Source: a bacterium (GTDB taxonomy: Bacteria; KSB1; UBA2214). Taken from it: DNA of 49,121 nucleotides. The position numbers were made by a program, and so were the translations under genes. This document shows, in pieces, positions 1-8,596 of this stretch; the first letter of the stretch is position 1, and every line of letters begins with the position of its first letter. The stretch covers positions 1 through 49,121 of the forward strand of contig JAKQKF010000484.1 of the NCBI GenBank assembly GCA_029560815.1, in the 5' to 3' direction. The notes under the pieces were generated by a model. It did not search any database, was not told the DNA's origin, and saw nothing but the letters and a program-made list of their open reading frames with translations.

Positions 1-1
1 C

Positions 2-442
2 GCCGCCCTCAAACCTGGCGGCTTGGCCCTCATCGCTACGCCCAACCGCTGGTCACTCTTCAATGCCCTGTGCGATCCCCACTACGGATTGCCCGGCGTC
101 TCCCTGCTCAACCGCAGGGCGGTCCGCCGCATCGTCTCGGGCTGGCTGCGCTGGCACCGGCCGGATAAAGCCGACTTTCCACAGCTTCTCTCCCTTAACG
201 CAGTGGAGACCCTCCTCCGCGACAACGGCTTTTCCTGGCGCTTCATCCACCACACCCTCTTTGCCGCGGCGATGGCCAATCCCCGCGGCCTCTGGAACCG
301 GCCCGGTCATTTGCGACTTTTCCAGGCGATCAAAGCCCGCGGCTGGGAGCGCGGCCTGGACAGAATGGTCAGCGATTCCAGGGGCGTGCGCAACCGCTGG
401 CTGATGCCCACCTTTTTTATCCTGGCCAGGGTGGAAGATTGA
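2..442 (+). CDS. Class I SAM-dependent methyltransferase, C-terminal part
   Basis: These are the last 146 residues of a gene whose start lies before the window. The frame is open from the first base and begins ALKPGG, the loop that follows the SAM-binding core in class I methyltransferases. A hydrophobic strand and the motif ATPNRW follow, as in Methyltransf_11/23-type enzymes. The rest (DPHYGLP, then a basic tail) is the variable substrate-binding part. The stop overlaps the start of the next gene (TTGA), so the two are probably translated together. The position at the head of a glycosyltransferase/radical SAM cluster suggests methylation of a sugar, lipid or quinone-like intermediate, but the substrate cannot be read from this fragment. 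The family is fairly secure and the role is not. Confidence 0.75.
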   Translation, partial: AALKPGGLALIATPNRWSLFNALCDPHYGLPGVSLLNRRAVRRIVSGWLRWHRPDKADFPQLLSLNAVETLLRDNGFSWRFIHHTLFAAAMANPRGLWNRPGHLRLFQAIKARGWERGLDRMVSDSRGVRNRWLMPTFFILARVED

Positions 443-1452
443 AAGAGATCCCGCTCACATCCCTGCTGAGCGCCCTTACAGCGCGCCGCGCCCTCAACCT
501 CCTGCTGGCCTTCGCGGGTGGAGCCGGCGGCCGTATCTCGCGCCGCCCCCTCGCCTTAGGAGCCCCCTTTGTGCTCAGTGTGGAACCGACCAACCTATGC
601 GACCTGCAGTGCCCCCACTGTGAGACCGGAGCCGGCGCACTGACGCGGTCCTCCGGCTGTATCGATATGGGACTCTACCGCACCATTCTCGAACTCAACC
701 GCGACCATCTCCTCTATCTGCTCCTCTACGACCAGGGCGAACCCCTCCTCCATCCGCACTTTCCGGAAATGGTGCGCCTGGCCAAGAAACAGGGTCTCTG
801 CGTGGTGAGCAGCACCAACGGCCAGCGCCTGGCCGACAAGGCCTATGCGCGCGAAATCGCCGCCTGCGGCCTCGACGCTCTCATCATCTCCGCGGACGGC
901 CTCACCCAGTCCACTTATGAAGTCTATCGCCGCGGCGGCAGCCTGGAGAAGGTGCAAAGCGGCCTCGCTTGTCTCCGGGAAGCCCGGCTCGCTCTGGGCA
1001 AGCGAACTCCCCGCCTCTTTCTCCAGTTCGTCGTCATGCGCCACAACGAACACGAGCTTGCGCAGCTGCACGCCGCAGCCGCCCAATGGGGCGCTGACCA
1101 CGTGCTGATCAAATCACTCTATCTCCGTTCCGTTGACCGGGCGGAGGAGATCCTCCCGTCAGCGGACCGCTATCGGCGGTACCGGCAGCTGGAAGGCCGC
1201 TGGCTCCGCAAGGAAAAATCCGCACGCCCCTGCCAGCGGCTGTGGTACTCCTCCGTGATCCATTGGGATGGAAATGTCGTCCCATGCTGTTTTGATAAAG
1301 ACGGCTCTCATCTCCTCGGACATGCCTCGGAGCCGCTCAAAGAGCTCTTTCACGGCGAGCCCTACCGGCAGTTTCGCCGCCGGCAGTACTCCGCCAATGC
1401 CCCGCAAATTTGTCAGAACTGCACCGATGGCCTCAAAATATACCCGTCATAA
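439..1452 (+). CDS. Radical SAM protein with SPASM domain
   Basis: A 337-residue radical SAM enzyme. The CxxxCxxC motif for the SAM-binding 4Fe-4S cluster is Cys54, Cys58 and Cys61 (TNLCDLQCPHC). A C-terminal SPASM-type region has Cys265, Cys283, Cys284, Cys325 and Cys328, which could hold auxiliary Fe-S clusters. The start is a TTG that overlaps the previous stop, and the 3' end overlaps the next gene by 26 bases. SPASM proteins often modify peptides, but the packed genes leave no room for a precursor-peptide gene here. Modification of a sugar, lipid or small molecule in the surrounding glycan cluster is an alternative. The family is certain from the motifs and the substrate is unknown. Confidence 0.9.
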   Translation: MKEIPLTSLLSALTARRALNLLLAFAGGAGGRISRRPLALGAPFVLSVEPTNLCDLQCPHCETGAGALTRSSGCIDMGLYRTILELNRDHLLYLLLYDQGEPLLHPHFPEMVRLAKKQGLCVVSSTNGQRLADKAYAREIAACGLDALIISADGLTQSTYEVYRRGGSLEKVQSGLACLREARLALGKRTPRLFLQFVVMRHNEHELAQLHAAAAQWGADHVLIKSLYLRSVDRAEEILPSADRYRRYRQLEGRWLRKEKSARPCQRLWYSSVIHWDGNVVPCCFDKDGSHLLGHASEPLKELFHGEPYRQFRRRQYSANAPQICQNCTDGLKIYPS

Positions 1453-2395
1453 GCGCGCCCTGCTTCTCTTCAAGGCGGTTATCGCCGTCATCGTCCTGAC
1501 GATGCTGGTGCGGCATATCAGCTTCAAAGAGCTGAAAACCGCCCTGCTCGAAGCCCGCTTCGTCTGGATCATCCCGGCCGTGCTGCTGCTGGCGCTCAAT
1601 CTCTTCTTTCAGTTCCGGCGCTGGGAGATGCTCGTCCGCCAGGTCCAGCCGCTGGCCCGGAAACGGCAGATCCTCTCCTCGCTGCTTTCGGGTATCACGC
1701 TGGGATTCATCACACCCGGCCGCGTGGGCGAATTCGGCCGCGCCTTTTTCATTGCCGGAACCGACTGGCCCAAGCTGCTCGGCCTCACGTTGCTGGACAA
1801 GAGCTACGCTTTTATGACGCTGCTTTTCCTCGGCCTTGTCGGCATGGTCCCCTTTCTGAAAAGGCAGGTTGAGCTTCTGGTCTGGATGCCCCTGCTGATC
1901 ATCGCCCTCGCCTTTTTCGCGCTGCTCTTCCTCCTGCTGCTCCATCCGCCTTTTCTGGCCGGGATTCTGAAAAAATTCCGCAAACTCTGGGAACACCGAC
2001 GCAAGCTCGCCCAGATCGTCGCCAGCCTCGAGCAGGTCCCGCCCCGCCTCGCCGTCAGGATCTCCCTGCTGGCACTGGGTCAGGTATTCACCTATCTCCT
2101 CCAGTTCTATCTCCTCATCCGCGCCTTCGCTCCCCTGCCTTTCTTCAGAGGATTGCAGGCGCTGATGGCCACCCTCTGGGTGAAGACCATGCTCCCCATC
2201 TCCATCGGCGATCTCGGTGTGCGCGAGAGCGCCGCCATCTACTTCCTGGGCGAACTGGGAGTTCCCCGGGCCGCCGCCTTTGACGGCTCCCTTCTGCTCT
2301 TCTTTATTAATGTACTGCTGCCCGCGCTCGCCGGGCTGGTCCTGCTGCTGCGCCGGGACGCCGCCGCCCGCAAGGCTCACTCCGGAAGAATCTGA
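1427..2395 (+). CDS. Lysylphosphatidylglycerol synthase TM region/UPF0104 family membrane protein
   Basis: A polytopic membrane protein of 322 residues from the chosen ATG at 1427. The frame stays open upstream to 1268, but that part only overlaps the preceding radical SAM gene. It has about seven or eight hydrophobic helices. It shows the family signatures ITPGRVGEFGRA (about residue 95) and GDLGVRESAAIYF (about residue 265), the conserved blocks of the LPG_synthase_TM (PF03706) family. Members include the flippase half of MprF and proteins of unknown function found beside glycosyltransferases. In this cluster a role in moving a lipid-linked intermediate across the inner membrane is plausible but inferred. 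Family assignment is good. Confidence 0.85.
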   Translation: MASKYTRHKRALLLFKAVIAVIVLTMLVRHISFKELKTALLEARFVWIIPAVLLLALNLFFQFRRWEMLVRQVQPLARKRQILSSLLSGITLGFITPGRVGEFGRAFFIAGTDWPKLLGLTLLDKSYAFMTLLFLGLVGMVPFLKRQVELLVWMPLLIIALAFFALLFLLLLHPPFLAGILKKFRKLWEHRRKLAQIVASLEQVPPRLAVRISLLALGQVFTYLLQFYLLIRAFAPLPFFRGLQALMATLWVKTMLPISIGDLGVRESAAIYFLGELGVPRAAAFDGSLLLFFINVLLPALAGLVLLLRRDAAARKAHSGRI

Positions 2396-2403
2396 GGTCC
2401 GCC

Positions 2404-3549
2404 ATGATCCCCGCCCTCATCTACCTGCTCCTCTCTATCGCCTACGGTCTGTTCATCTTCTGGATCCTGCGGGGCCTGCGCCGGATCCGGATGCCCTGGG
2501 CTGACGAAATCGTGAAAAAGGTCTCCGTGATCATTGCCGCGCGCGATGAGGAGCAGAACATCCCCTTTACTCTCGGAACGCTCCTGAAACAGAGCCATCC
2601 GCGCGGGAGTCTGGAAATCATCGTCGTGGATGACCACTCCCGGGACCAGACCAGGAGTGTTGCCGAGGGTGTCGCCGCCAAATTTCCCGCGATCAGGGTC
2701 ATTGCCGCCCCCTCCTATGGCAGCGCCATTGCCCCCAAAAAAGCGGCCCTCGCCGCCGGCATCGCGGCGGCTTCGGGAGAGATCATCCTCACCCTCGATG
2801 CGGACTGCGCCGCTCCCTCCGGCTGGGTTGAAAAAATGAGCGCCCCCTTTGCCGGTGATGTCGCCGCTGCCGCTTCCTGGGTGCTGATCCCTGAAGAAAA
2901 AAGCCTTCCCGCCCAGATCGAATTCCTTGATGCCCTGTCCCTGCAGCTCATCGGCGCGGCCGCCATCGGCTGGGAAAAGCCCTTCCTCGCCAACGGGGCC
3001 AATTTGGCCTTCCGCCGCCGCACCTTTCAAAAGATCGGCGGCTACGAGGGCTTTGCTTACATGGGGTCGGGGGATGATGACCTCCTGCTGCAAAAACTGC
3101 ACGCCCGCGGCGACGGCAGGATCCTCTTCAATACCGATCCCGAGAGTGCAGTCACCACCCTCCCCTGCAAGTCGTGGCCCGATTTTTTCCGGCAGCGCAT
3201 CCGCTGGAGCTCCAAGTCCGCCTTTTATCCCGCATGGATCAAACTGATCGAGGGCTCAGCGTTTGTCTATTATCTCGCCCTCCTGGTCAGCCTGCCCCTG
3301 GCCCTGCTCCTCTCCTATCCCCTCTGGATACCTCTCCTCGCCATCCTCATCAAGATGGCCTGCGACTATCTCCTCCTGCGCAAAGGGGTACGCATGGTGC
3401 GCCGCAGCTGGAGCTGGCCCGGATTTATCCTCGCCTCCCTGCTCCATCTCACCTACATTCCGGTCATCGGCCTCATCAGCCAGTTCGGCCGCTTCGAATG
3501 GAAAGGCCGAACCTATCGCAAGGGCCGGCTCGAACAGGGCGCCGGATGA
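2404..3549 (+). CDS. Membrane-anchored family 2 glycosyltransferase (paralogue A)
   Basis: A 381-residue GT-A fold glycosyltransferase. An N-terminal transmembrane helix (residues 1-24) precedes the GT2 domain. The domain has VDD at 75-77, a DAD metal/nucleotide motif at 132-134, GDDD at 223-226 and QRIRW at 264-268 (the QxxRW motif of processive-type GT2 enzymes). About three C-terminal membrane helices follow. A PKK motif at 111-113 is shared with paralogues B and C. The start is supported by GAGGT five bases upstream of the ATG. It would add a sugar from a nucleotide or polyprenyl donor at the cytoplasmic membrane face. It is the first of four related genes in this cluster; donor and acceptor are unknown. 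Confidence 0.9.
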   Translation: MIPALIYLLLSIAYGLFIFWILRGLRRIRMPWADEIVKKVSVIIAARDEEQNIPFTLGTLLKQSHPRGSLEIIVVDDHSRDQTRSVAEGVAAKFPAIRVIAAPSYGSAIAPKKAALAAGIAAASGEIILTLDADCAAPSGWVEKMSAPFAGDVAAAASWVLIPEEKSLPAQIEFLDALSLQLIGAAAIGWEKPFLANGANLAFRRRTFQKIGGYEGFAYMGSGDDDLLLQKLHARGDGRILFNTDPESAVTTLPCKSWPDFFRQRIRWSSKSAFYPAWIKLIEGSAFVYYLALLVSLPLALLLSYPLWIPLLAILIKMACDYLLLRKGVRMVRRSWSWPGFILASLLHLTYIPVIGLISQFGRFEWKGRTYRKGRLEQGAG

Positions 3550-3556
3550 AAAGGGT

Positions 3557-3584
3557 TTGAATTCATCCGCAATATTGATATATT
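3557..3584 (+). promoter_or_regulatory. Likely sigma70-type promoter upstream of the Wzi-like gene
   Basis: TTGAAT (3557-3562), a 16-base spacer and TATATT (3579-3584) match -35 and -10 boxes at 4/6 and 5/6 positions. They lie in the only sizeable gap (98 bases) of an otherwise tightly packed cluster, 64 bases upstream of the Wzi-like start. The assignment is by motif only. Confidence 0.4.
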
Positions 3585-3647
3585 CTACAACAGACACTGG
3601 CAGAGCGGACAGCCCTCCGGCCCACAAGCTTCAAGAGAAAAAACCCG

Positions 3648-5222
3648 ATGAAAATCAAGACCGCCCTACTTCTGACCGGACTCACCGCATTTGCGGCCAT
3701 GGCCCAGAGCGTGCATCTGCCGCTCGATTACTGGGGCTATGGCTTCCTCGAGCGCATGGAAGCCAAACAGCTCTTCCACAGCCTTGCCCTCCTCGACCGG
3801 CCCCTCAACCGCATTCAGGTGGCGCGGATCATCAGCGAGATCGACAAAAACGTTGCTCAAAATCCCTCTGCCTTGAGCACCACCGACCTCAGGCTGCTCG
3901 ATCAGCTCAAAGGCGATTTCGCCGACGAACTCGCTGCACTGGGGGAAGACGCCCTGCCCGCGCGCAGAGAACAGCATGCCACCCGCTGGTCGGAGGGCCC
4001 AAATCAGGCCTTCATCGATCTCTACAGCCGCCTCAGCGTCATCTCCAATCGCGGCGCGCGCTATGACTCGCCCGAGCTGCTCGCTGAAGGCACCCTCGGT
4101 GCTATCCTCCGCGGCCGGCTCGGAAACACCCTCGGATTCTACGCCGACGCCCGCAATGCGCTCACCCGCGGAGAAAAAATCGCCGGAGACCAGGACGAGA
4201 ATTTTGACGTCTCCAAAGGCTCCCCGGTCGTCATCTCCGGACCCAATCTCTTCCGGGACCGCGCCCTCGCCTATTTCGTCTGGGAAAAACCCTGGCTGCG
4301 CGTCCAGATCGGCCGGGATGAGATCGACTGGGGACCCGGTTCCCACAGCGGCCTCGCCCTGACGCGCAACATGCCGCCGGCCGATATGATCCGCCTGGCC
4401 AGCCGCTTCCGCAAATTCGCCTTCAGCAGCGCCCATATCTGGTTGCGCACGCCGCTCGGTGCCAAATATCTGGCCGCACACCGGATCGATTTTCTCCCTC
4501 TGCCCGGACTCCAGATCGGCGCCGGCGAGAGCGTGATCTATGGCAACCGCGACATCGAAATGTCCTACCTCAATCCCCTCATGCTCTACCATGTGGCGGA
4601 ACACCATCTCGGCGATCGCGACAATAACACCCTCTTCCTCAACGTCAGCTGCACCCTTTTGCGCGGGACACGCCTCTACGCCGAATACTTTATCGATGAC
4701 ATGACCTCGACCGAGAGCCTCACCCGCTACTTCGGCAACAAATTTGCCCTTATGACCGGCCTGCTCTGGAGCGACCCGCTCGGAGCCAGAGACCTCGACC
4801 TTCGCCTCGAATACAGCCGCGTCGAGCCCTTCGTCTATGCCCATCACGATTCCCTGAATATCTACACCCATTACGACAAGACCATCGGCCATTGGCTCGG
4901 CCCCAACTCGGACTCGGCCTGGCTGCAGGCGGGCTATCAGATCGGCCGCGATCTCCGCCTCGAGGCCAACCTCGAGCGCATTCGCAAGGGGGAAGGAGAG
5001 GCCGATACCCGGGCCCGGCCGGCGAAGGGCACCGTCAAGCAGTTCCTCGGGGGTACAGTCGAGAAGCGCTATCTGGCCGGCCTCCGCGTTCAACAGCAGG
5101 TCCGGCGCGACCTCTTCGTTTCGGTCGCCTACACCTATGCCCATATCCGCAATGCCGGCCGTGTTCAGGACCTCGCCGGCGACGATCACCTCGCCCGTTT
5201 CGAAATCGCCTATAACTATTAA
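3648..5222 (+). CDS. Wzi-like capsule assembly outer-membrane protein
   Basis: A 524-residue exported protein with a signal peptide at residues 1-19 (hydrophobic stretch ending AMAQ). The mature part has the amphipathic, aromatic-rich strands of a beta-barrel and blocks typical of the capsule assembly Wzi family (PF14052), such as GESVIYGNRDIEMSYLNPL and LYAEYFIDDM. Wzi proteins sit in the outer membrane and help hold surface polysaccharide on the cell. Length fits the family. The gene interrupts the glycosyltransferase series and has its own promoter-like sequence, which suggests it is needed at a different level. Its presence is the best clue that the cluster makes a surface glycan. It could instead be a family member with another porin or anchoring role. 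Confidence 0.8.
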   Translation: MKIKTALLLTGLTAFAAMAQSVHLPLDYWGYGFLERMEAKQLFHSLALLDRPLNRIQVARIISEIDKNVAQNPSALSTTDLRLLDQLKGDFADELAALGEDALPARREQHATRWSEGPNQAFIDLYSRLSVISNRGARYDSPELLAEGTLGAILRGRLGNTLGFYADARNALTRGEKIAGDQDENFDVSKGSPVVISGPNLFRDRALAYFVWEKPWLRVQIGRDEIDWGPGSHSGLALTRNMPPADMIRLASRFRKFAFSSAHIWLRTPLGAKYLAAHRIDFLPLPGLQIGAGESVIYGNRDIEMSYLNPLMLYHVAEHHLGDRDNNTLFLNVSCTLLRGTRLYAEYFIDDMTSTESLTRYFGNKFALMTGLLWSDPLGARDLDLRLEYSRVEPFVYAHHDSLNIYTHYDKTIGHWLGPNSDSAWLQAGYQIGRDLRLEANLERIRKGEGEADTRARPAKGTVKQFLGGTVEKRYLAGLRVQQQVRRDLFVSVAYTYAHIRNAGRVQDLAGDDHLARFEIAYNY

Positions 5223-5231
5223 CGGACCAAG

Positions 5232-6377
5232 ATGATCGCTCTCCTGCTCATTCTCACACTTTTCTATATGGCCGCTCTGCTCATCATCTCCCGCGGCATC
5301 AACCGCCTCCCGCAGCCGGCAGCTGCCGGCGACCCCCTCCCCTTCATATCGGTCATTGTCGCCGCACGCAACGAGGCCGGCCATATCACCGCCCTTCTGG
5401 AATCGCTTGGCCGCCAGGATTATCCGCGAGAGCAGCACGAAATCATCCTCGTCGATGACGCTTCGACCGATGGCACTGCGGAAAAGATTGAAAAATGGAT
5501 CAACGCCAACCCGCGCAGCACCATCCGCCTGATCCACAGCCAGGGACGCGAAGGGGTGGTCTCGCCCAAGAAACATGCCCTCACACAGGGCATCACATCC
5601 GCCCGGGGTGAAATCCTCCTCTTCACCGATGCCGATTGTCAGCCGCCTTCCTCCTGGATCTCCACCCTGCGCGCCGCTTTTCACCAGGAGGTCGGGATGG
5701 TGGTTGGCTATTCCCCCTATGAGATCCCGCAGCCAACCACCCTCGGCCAGCGCTTCCTCGCCCTCGAGTCGCTCTCCCTCGCCGCACTCGCCGCCGGCAC
5801 TACGGGGTTGGGAAGACCTGCCACCTGCACCGGCCGCAACCTCGGTTACAGGAAGAGCGTCTGGCTCCAGGTCAACGGTTTTGAACCTATCGCCGGATTC
5901 GTCTCCGGTGACGATGACCTCTTCCTCAAACAGGTGCTGGATCGGACCAGCTGGCGGATCGTCTACGCCCTGGATCCGGGGGCGATCGTGCCGACGCGCC
6001 TCCTCGACAGCGGCAAGGCCTTCCTCCGCCAGCGCCTCCGCCATGCCTCCAAGGGATTCTATTACGGCTGGAAGATGAGCTGCATCCTCGCCCTGGCCTG
6101 GCTCTTTAACCTGCTCCTGCTCGTCTGCGCGATCAGCAGCCTCTTCAGCCCCGCCCTCTTTCTCTGGGTATGGGCCGCATGGACCGGCAAGGCCGCCGCT
6201 GAACTGCTTCTCCTGATCCGCTTCGCCCGGCCCATGCAGCGTCTGCAGACCCTGGCCACCTTCCCGCAGGCGGAGGTGGCTCACGTACTCTATGTGGTCC
6301 TGTTCGGCGCGCTCGGCCCGCTCACCCGGGTGCGCTGGAAAGAGACCGCCGCACACGCCAATCCGTTGAATAGGTAG
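5232..6377 (+). CDS. Membrane-anchored family 2 glycosyltransferase (paralogue B)
   Basis: A 381-residue GT2 enzyme with the same plan as its neighbours: an N-terminal helix (1-20), VDD at 74-76, TDAD at 132-135, GDDD at 227-230 and several C-terminal helices. The usual QxxRW is QRLRH here (267-271), with His in place of Trp. The motif SPKK (111-114) is shared with paralogue C. It starts nine bases after the Wzi-like stop. The Trp-to-His change sits in the acceptor-binding part of the active site, so this copy may use a different acceptor from the others. The fold is secure and the substrates are unknown. Confidence 0.9.
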   Translation: MIALLLILTLFYMAALLIISRGINRLPQPAAAGDPLPFISVIVAARNEAGHITALLESLGRQDYPREQHEIILVDDASTDGTAEKIEKWINANPRSTIRLIHSQGREGVVSPKKHALTQGITSARGEILLFTDADCQPPSSWISTLRAAFHQEVGMVVGYSPYEIPQPTTLGQRFLALESLSLAALAAGTTGLGRPATCTGRNLGYRKSVWLQVNGFEPIAGFVSGDDDLFLKQVLDRTSWRIVYALDPGAIVPTRLLDSGKAFLRQRLRHASKGFYYGWKMSCILALAWLFNLLLLVCAISSLFSPALFLWVWAAWTGKAAAELLLLIRFARPMQRLQTLATFPQAEVAHVLYVVLFGALGPLTRVRWKETAAHANPLNR

Positions 6378-6386
6378 AGAATCCGC

Positions 6387-7541
6387 ATGTTCGCCCTGAC
6401 CCTCTTCGCATGGCTGACCCTTTCGCTGGCCGCGCTCTATCTTGTAACCATCGCCCTTTTTCTCATTGGCCTGCGCAGGCCCGCCTCCCCCGGTTTCACC
6501 GGCCTCCCGGCTATCACTGTCGTCGTCGCCGCCCGCAATGAGGAGAAACATATCGGCGCACTGCTCGACGACCTCTCCCGCCAGGACTACCCCGGCCATC
6601 TTTATGAAATCATCATCGCGGATGACGGCTCGACCGACCGCACCGCTGCTATCGTCCACGAGCGCATGGCCGGATCAGCCTCCATCCGTCTGCTCTCCAT
6701 CAGCCAATGCCCTGCCGGCTTTAGCCCCAAAAAATATGCCCTGCAGCAGGCGGTCAGCCAGGCCCGGGGAGAGATCATCCTGGCCACCGACGCGGACTGC
6801 CGGCTCGGCCCTGAGTGGGCACGGAGCATGGTCAGATACTTCCTGCCTGAGGTCGGTTTCGTCATCGGTTTTTCCCAATACGGCCGCCGCGGAGAAAAAC
6901 AGAATCTGATTGAACGCCTGCAGGCCATGGATTTTATCCCGCTCATGGGCGTGGCCGAAGGCAGCTGCAACCTGGGACTCCCGTTCTCCGCTTCGGGTCA
7001 GAATCTTGCCTACCGCCGCGCAGCCTTTCTCGCCGTCGGCGGCTACAGCCGCGTCGCTCATCGCGTCTCCGGAGATGATGTGCTCCTCCTGCAGCTCATC
7101 CGCAGCCACACCTCCTGCCGCGTGGTCTTCGCCTCCCACCCGGGGGCCTTCGCCAGCTCGGCGCCGCAGCCCACCCTGAGCGAGCTCGTCAATCAACGCA
7201 AACGATGGGCTTCGAATGGTTCCTTTCAGCTCTTTCTCAATCTCCCCTTCTTCGCCTATCTGGTCATGGTCTACCTCTACACCGCCGCCCTTTTCATCGG
7301 AGTACCTCTCTCCCTCCTTCTCCACTCCCACGCCGGCCTGTTTGCCCTCGCACTCGCCAGCAAGCTGGCCGGTGAGTGGACCATCTCGTGGCTCAGCGCG
7401 CGACGGTACGGCAGAACCGATCTGCTCCCCTGGTTCCCCCTCTGGTTCATTGCGCAAATCCCCTATATCGTCTGGGTCGGCATGCTCGGCACCTTCGGTA
7501 ATTTCCGGTGGAAGGACCGCAAACATGGAGCCGCGTTATGA
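6387..7541 (+). CDS. Membrane-anchored family 2 glycosyltransferase (paralogue C)
   Basis: A 384-residue GT2 enzyme. The N-terminal helix covers residues 5-28. The domain has ADD at 78-80, SPKK at 113-116, TDAD at 134-137, an SGDD block and QRKRW, followed by about three membrane helices. It begins nine bases after paralogue B, and its stop overlaps the ATG of the following radical SAM gene (ATGA). It is closest in motif pattern to paralogue B, which suggests tandem duplication. The likely role is sugar transfer at the inner membrane in assembly of the cluster's glycan. Donor and acceptor cannot be read from the sequence. Confidence 0.9.
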   Translation: MFALTLFAWLTLSLAALYLVTIALFLIGLRRPASPGFTGLPAITVVVAARNEEKHIGALLDDLSRQDYPGHLYEIIIADDGSTDRTAAIVHERMAGSASIRLLSISQCPAGFSPKKYALQQAVSQARGEIILATDADCRLGPEWARSMVRYFLPEVGFVIGFSQYGRRGEKQNLIERLQAMDFIPLMGVAEGSCNLGLPFSASGQNLAYRRAAFLAVGGYSRVAHRVSGDDVLLLQLIRSHTSCRVVFASHPGAFASSAPQPTLSELVNQRKRWASNGSFQLFLNLPFFAYLVMVYLYTAALFIGVPLSLLLHSHAGLFALALASKLAGEWTISWLSARRYGRTDLLPWFPLWFIAQIPYIVWVGMLGTFGNFRWKDRKHGAAL

Positions 7542-8596
7542 TCCTGCCCGTGCTTAAGAAATCACCAACCGCTCTCACCCACGCCTGGCATCAAAGACCC
7601 CTCAATTCCAGCACCGAGGTGCGCCTGACCAGGCTCTGCACCCAGCGCTGCCGTCAATGCCAGGTCTATGAACGCAAGACTGAACCCGCGAGCATGGATA
7701 TTCACATGTTCCGCCATATCGCCAGGGAACTCTCCCGCTATGGCGCCTATATCGGGTTCATCTCCGGCGGGGAAGCCACCATGGTCCACGACCTGCCCGG
7801 CATTCTGATCGAGTCCAAAAAAACCTTCCCCGCCGCAACCACCCTGGTGACCGGCCTCTATAACAAAAGCGAGCTGCTCCGCGACATCGGGCGGATCTGC
7901 CTCGAAAATGATATCAATATCCAGACCTCCCTCGACGGATTCGGCGAGATCGGCGACGCCCTGCGCGGGGCCAAAGATTTCAGCAGCACCGTGCTGCGCC
8001 ATATGGAGATGATCTCGGCCCTGCGCGGCAGCTCCCGCTCTCTCCTCTACTGCAATATCGTCCTCAGCAATCTCAACCTCGAGCAGGTCCCGGAGCTGAT
8101 CGCAGCCGCCAAACGAATCGGCTGGAAATCAACCATCGGGCTCTATCACCATCTCACCGAAACCACCCGGGAGGACGACAACCTGTCTGTACAGCCAGGC
8201 GATCGCCTGGATAAACTGATCGCCTTTCTCGACAACAATCCCGACATTCTCAACCTGAACGCATGGATACGCGGCATCGCCCCTTTCATCAGCCGCGGCG
8301 AAACCACTCCCTGCCCTTTTGTCGCTTCGCGCTTTCTCTCCACCCGGACGACCATCATGGAGAACGGCGATCTCCATCTCTGTTGGGGCGGAGCGATCGG
8401 AAATCTCTTCACCCACTCCATGGCCGAAATCTTCTCCAGCGAACTCTATCGCCAGCGCCTGGAGGAGTACCGCACCTGCCGCGGCTGCTGGACCACCTGC
8501 TACACCCAGCGCTACCTGCTCGTCCATCCGCGCTCGCCAGGTGAAGCCCTGAATAACGGCCGCAAAATCATCCGCATGCAGAGGAGGCGCCGGTGA
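7538..8596 (+). CDS. Radical SAM protein with C-terminal cysteine cluster
   Basis: A 352-residue radical SAM protein. The start is the ATG at 7538, which overlaps the preceding stop as ATGA. Cys34, Cys38 and Cys41 (LCTQRCRQC) form the SAM-cluster motif, and SGGEAT is the glycine-rich GGE-type SAM-binding motif. Near the C-terminus CRGCWTTC (Cys314, Cys317, Cys321) plus an earlier Cys in LHLCWGG could bind a second Fe-S cluster, as in SPASM or twitch domains. Translation is coupled to the genes on both sides. The reaction is unknown. Its place between glycosyltransferases suggests it modifies the same product. Confidence 0.88.
   Translation: MILPVLKKSPTALTHAWHQRPLNSSTEVRLTRLCTQRCRQCQVYERKTEPASMDIHMFRHIARELSRYGAYIGFISGGEATMVHDLPGILIESKKTFPAATTLVTGLYNKSELLRDIGRICLENDINIQTSLDGFGEIGDALRGAKDFSSTVLRHMEMISALRGSSRSLLYCNIVLSNLNLEQVPELIAAAKRIGWKSTIGLYHHLTETTREDDNLSVQPGDRLDKLIAFLDNNPDILNLNAWIRGIAPFISRGETTPCPFVASRFLSTRTTIMENGDLHLCWGGAIGNLFTHSMAEIFSSELYRQRLEEYRTCRGCWTTCYTQRYLLVHPRSPGEALNNGRKIIRMQRRRR

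Noticed and set aside
3666..6659. A 997-codon open frame on the minus strand
   Set aside because: It lies opposite the Wzi-like gene and GT2 paralogues B and C, has no recognisable domain, and its Gly/Glu/Asp/Ala-rich make-up is that expected from the complement of GC-rich codons.
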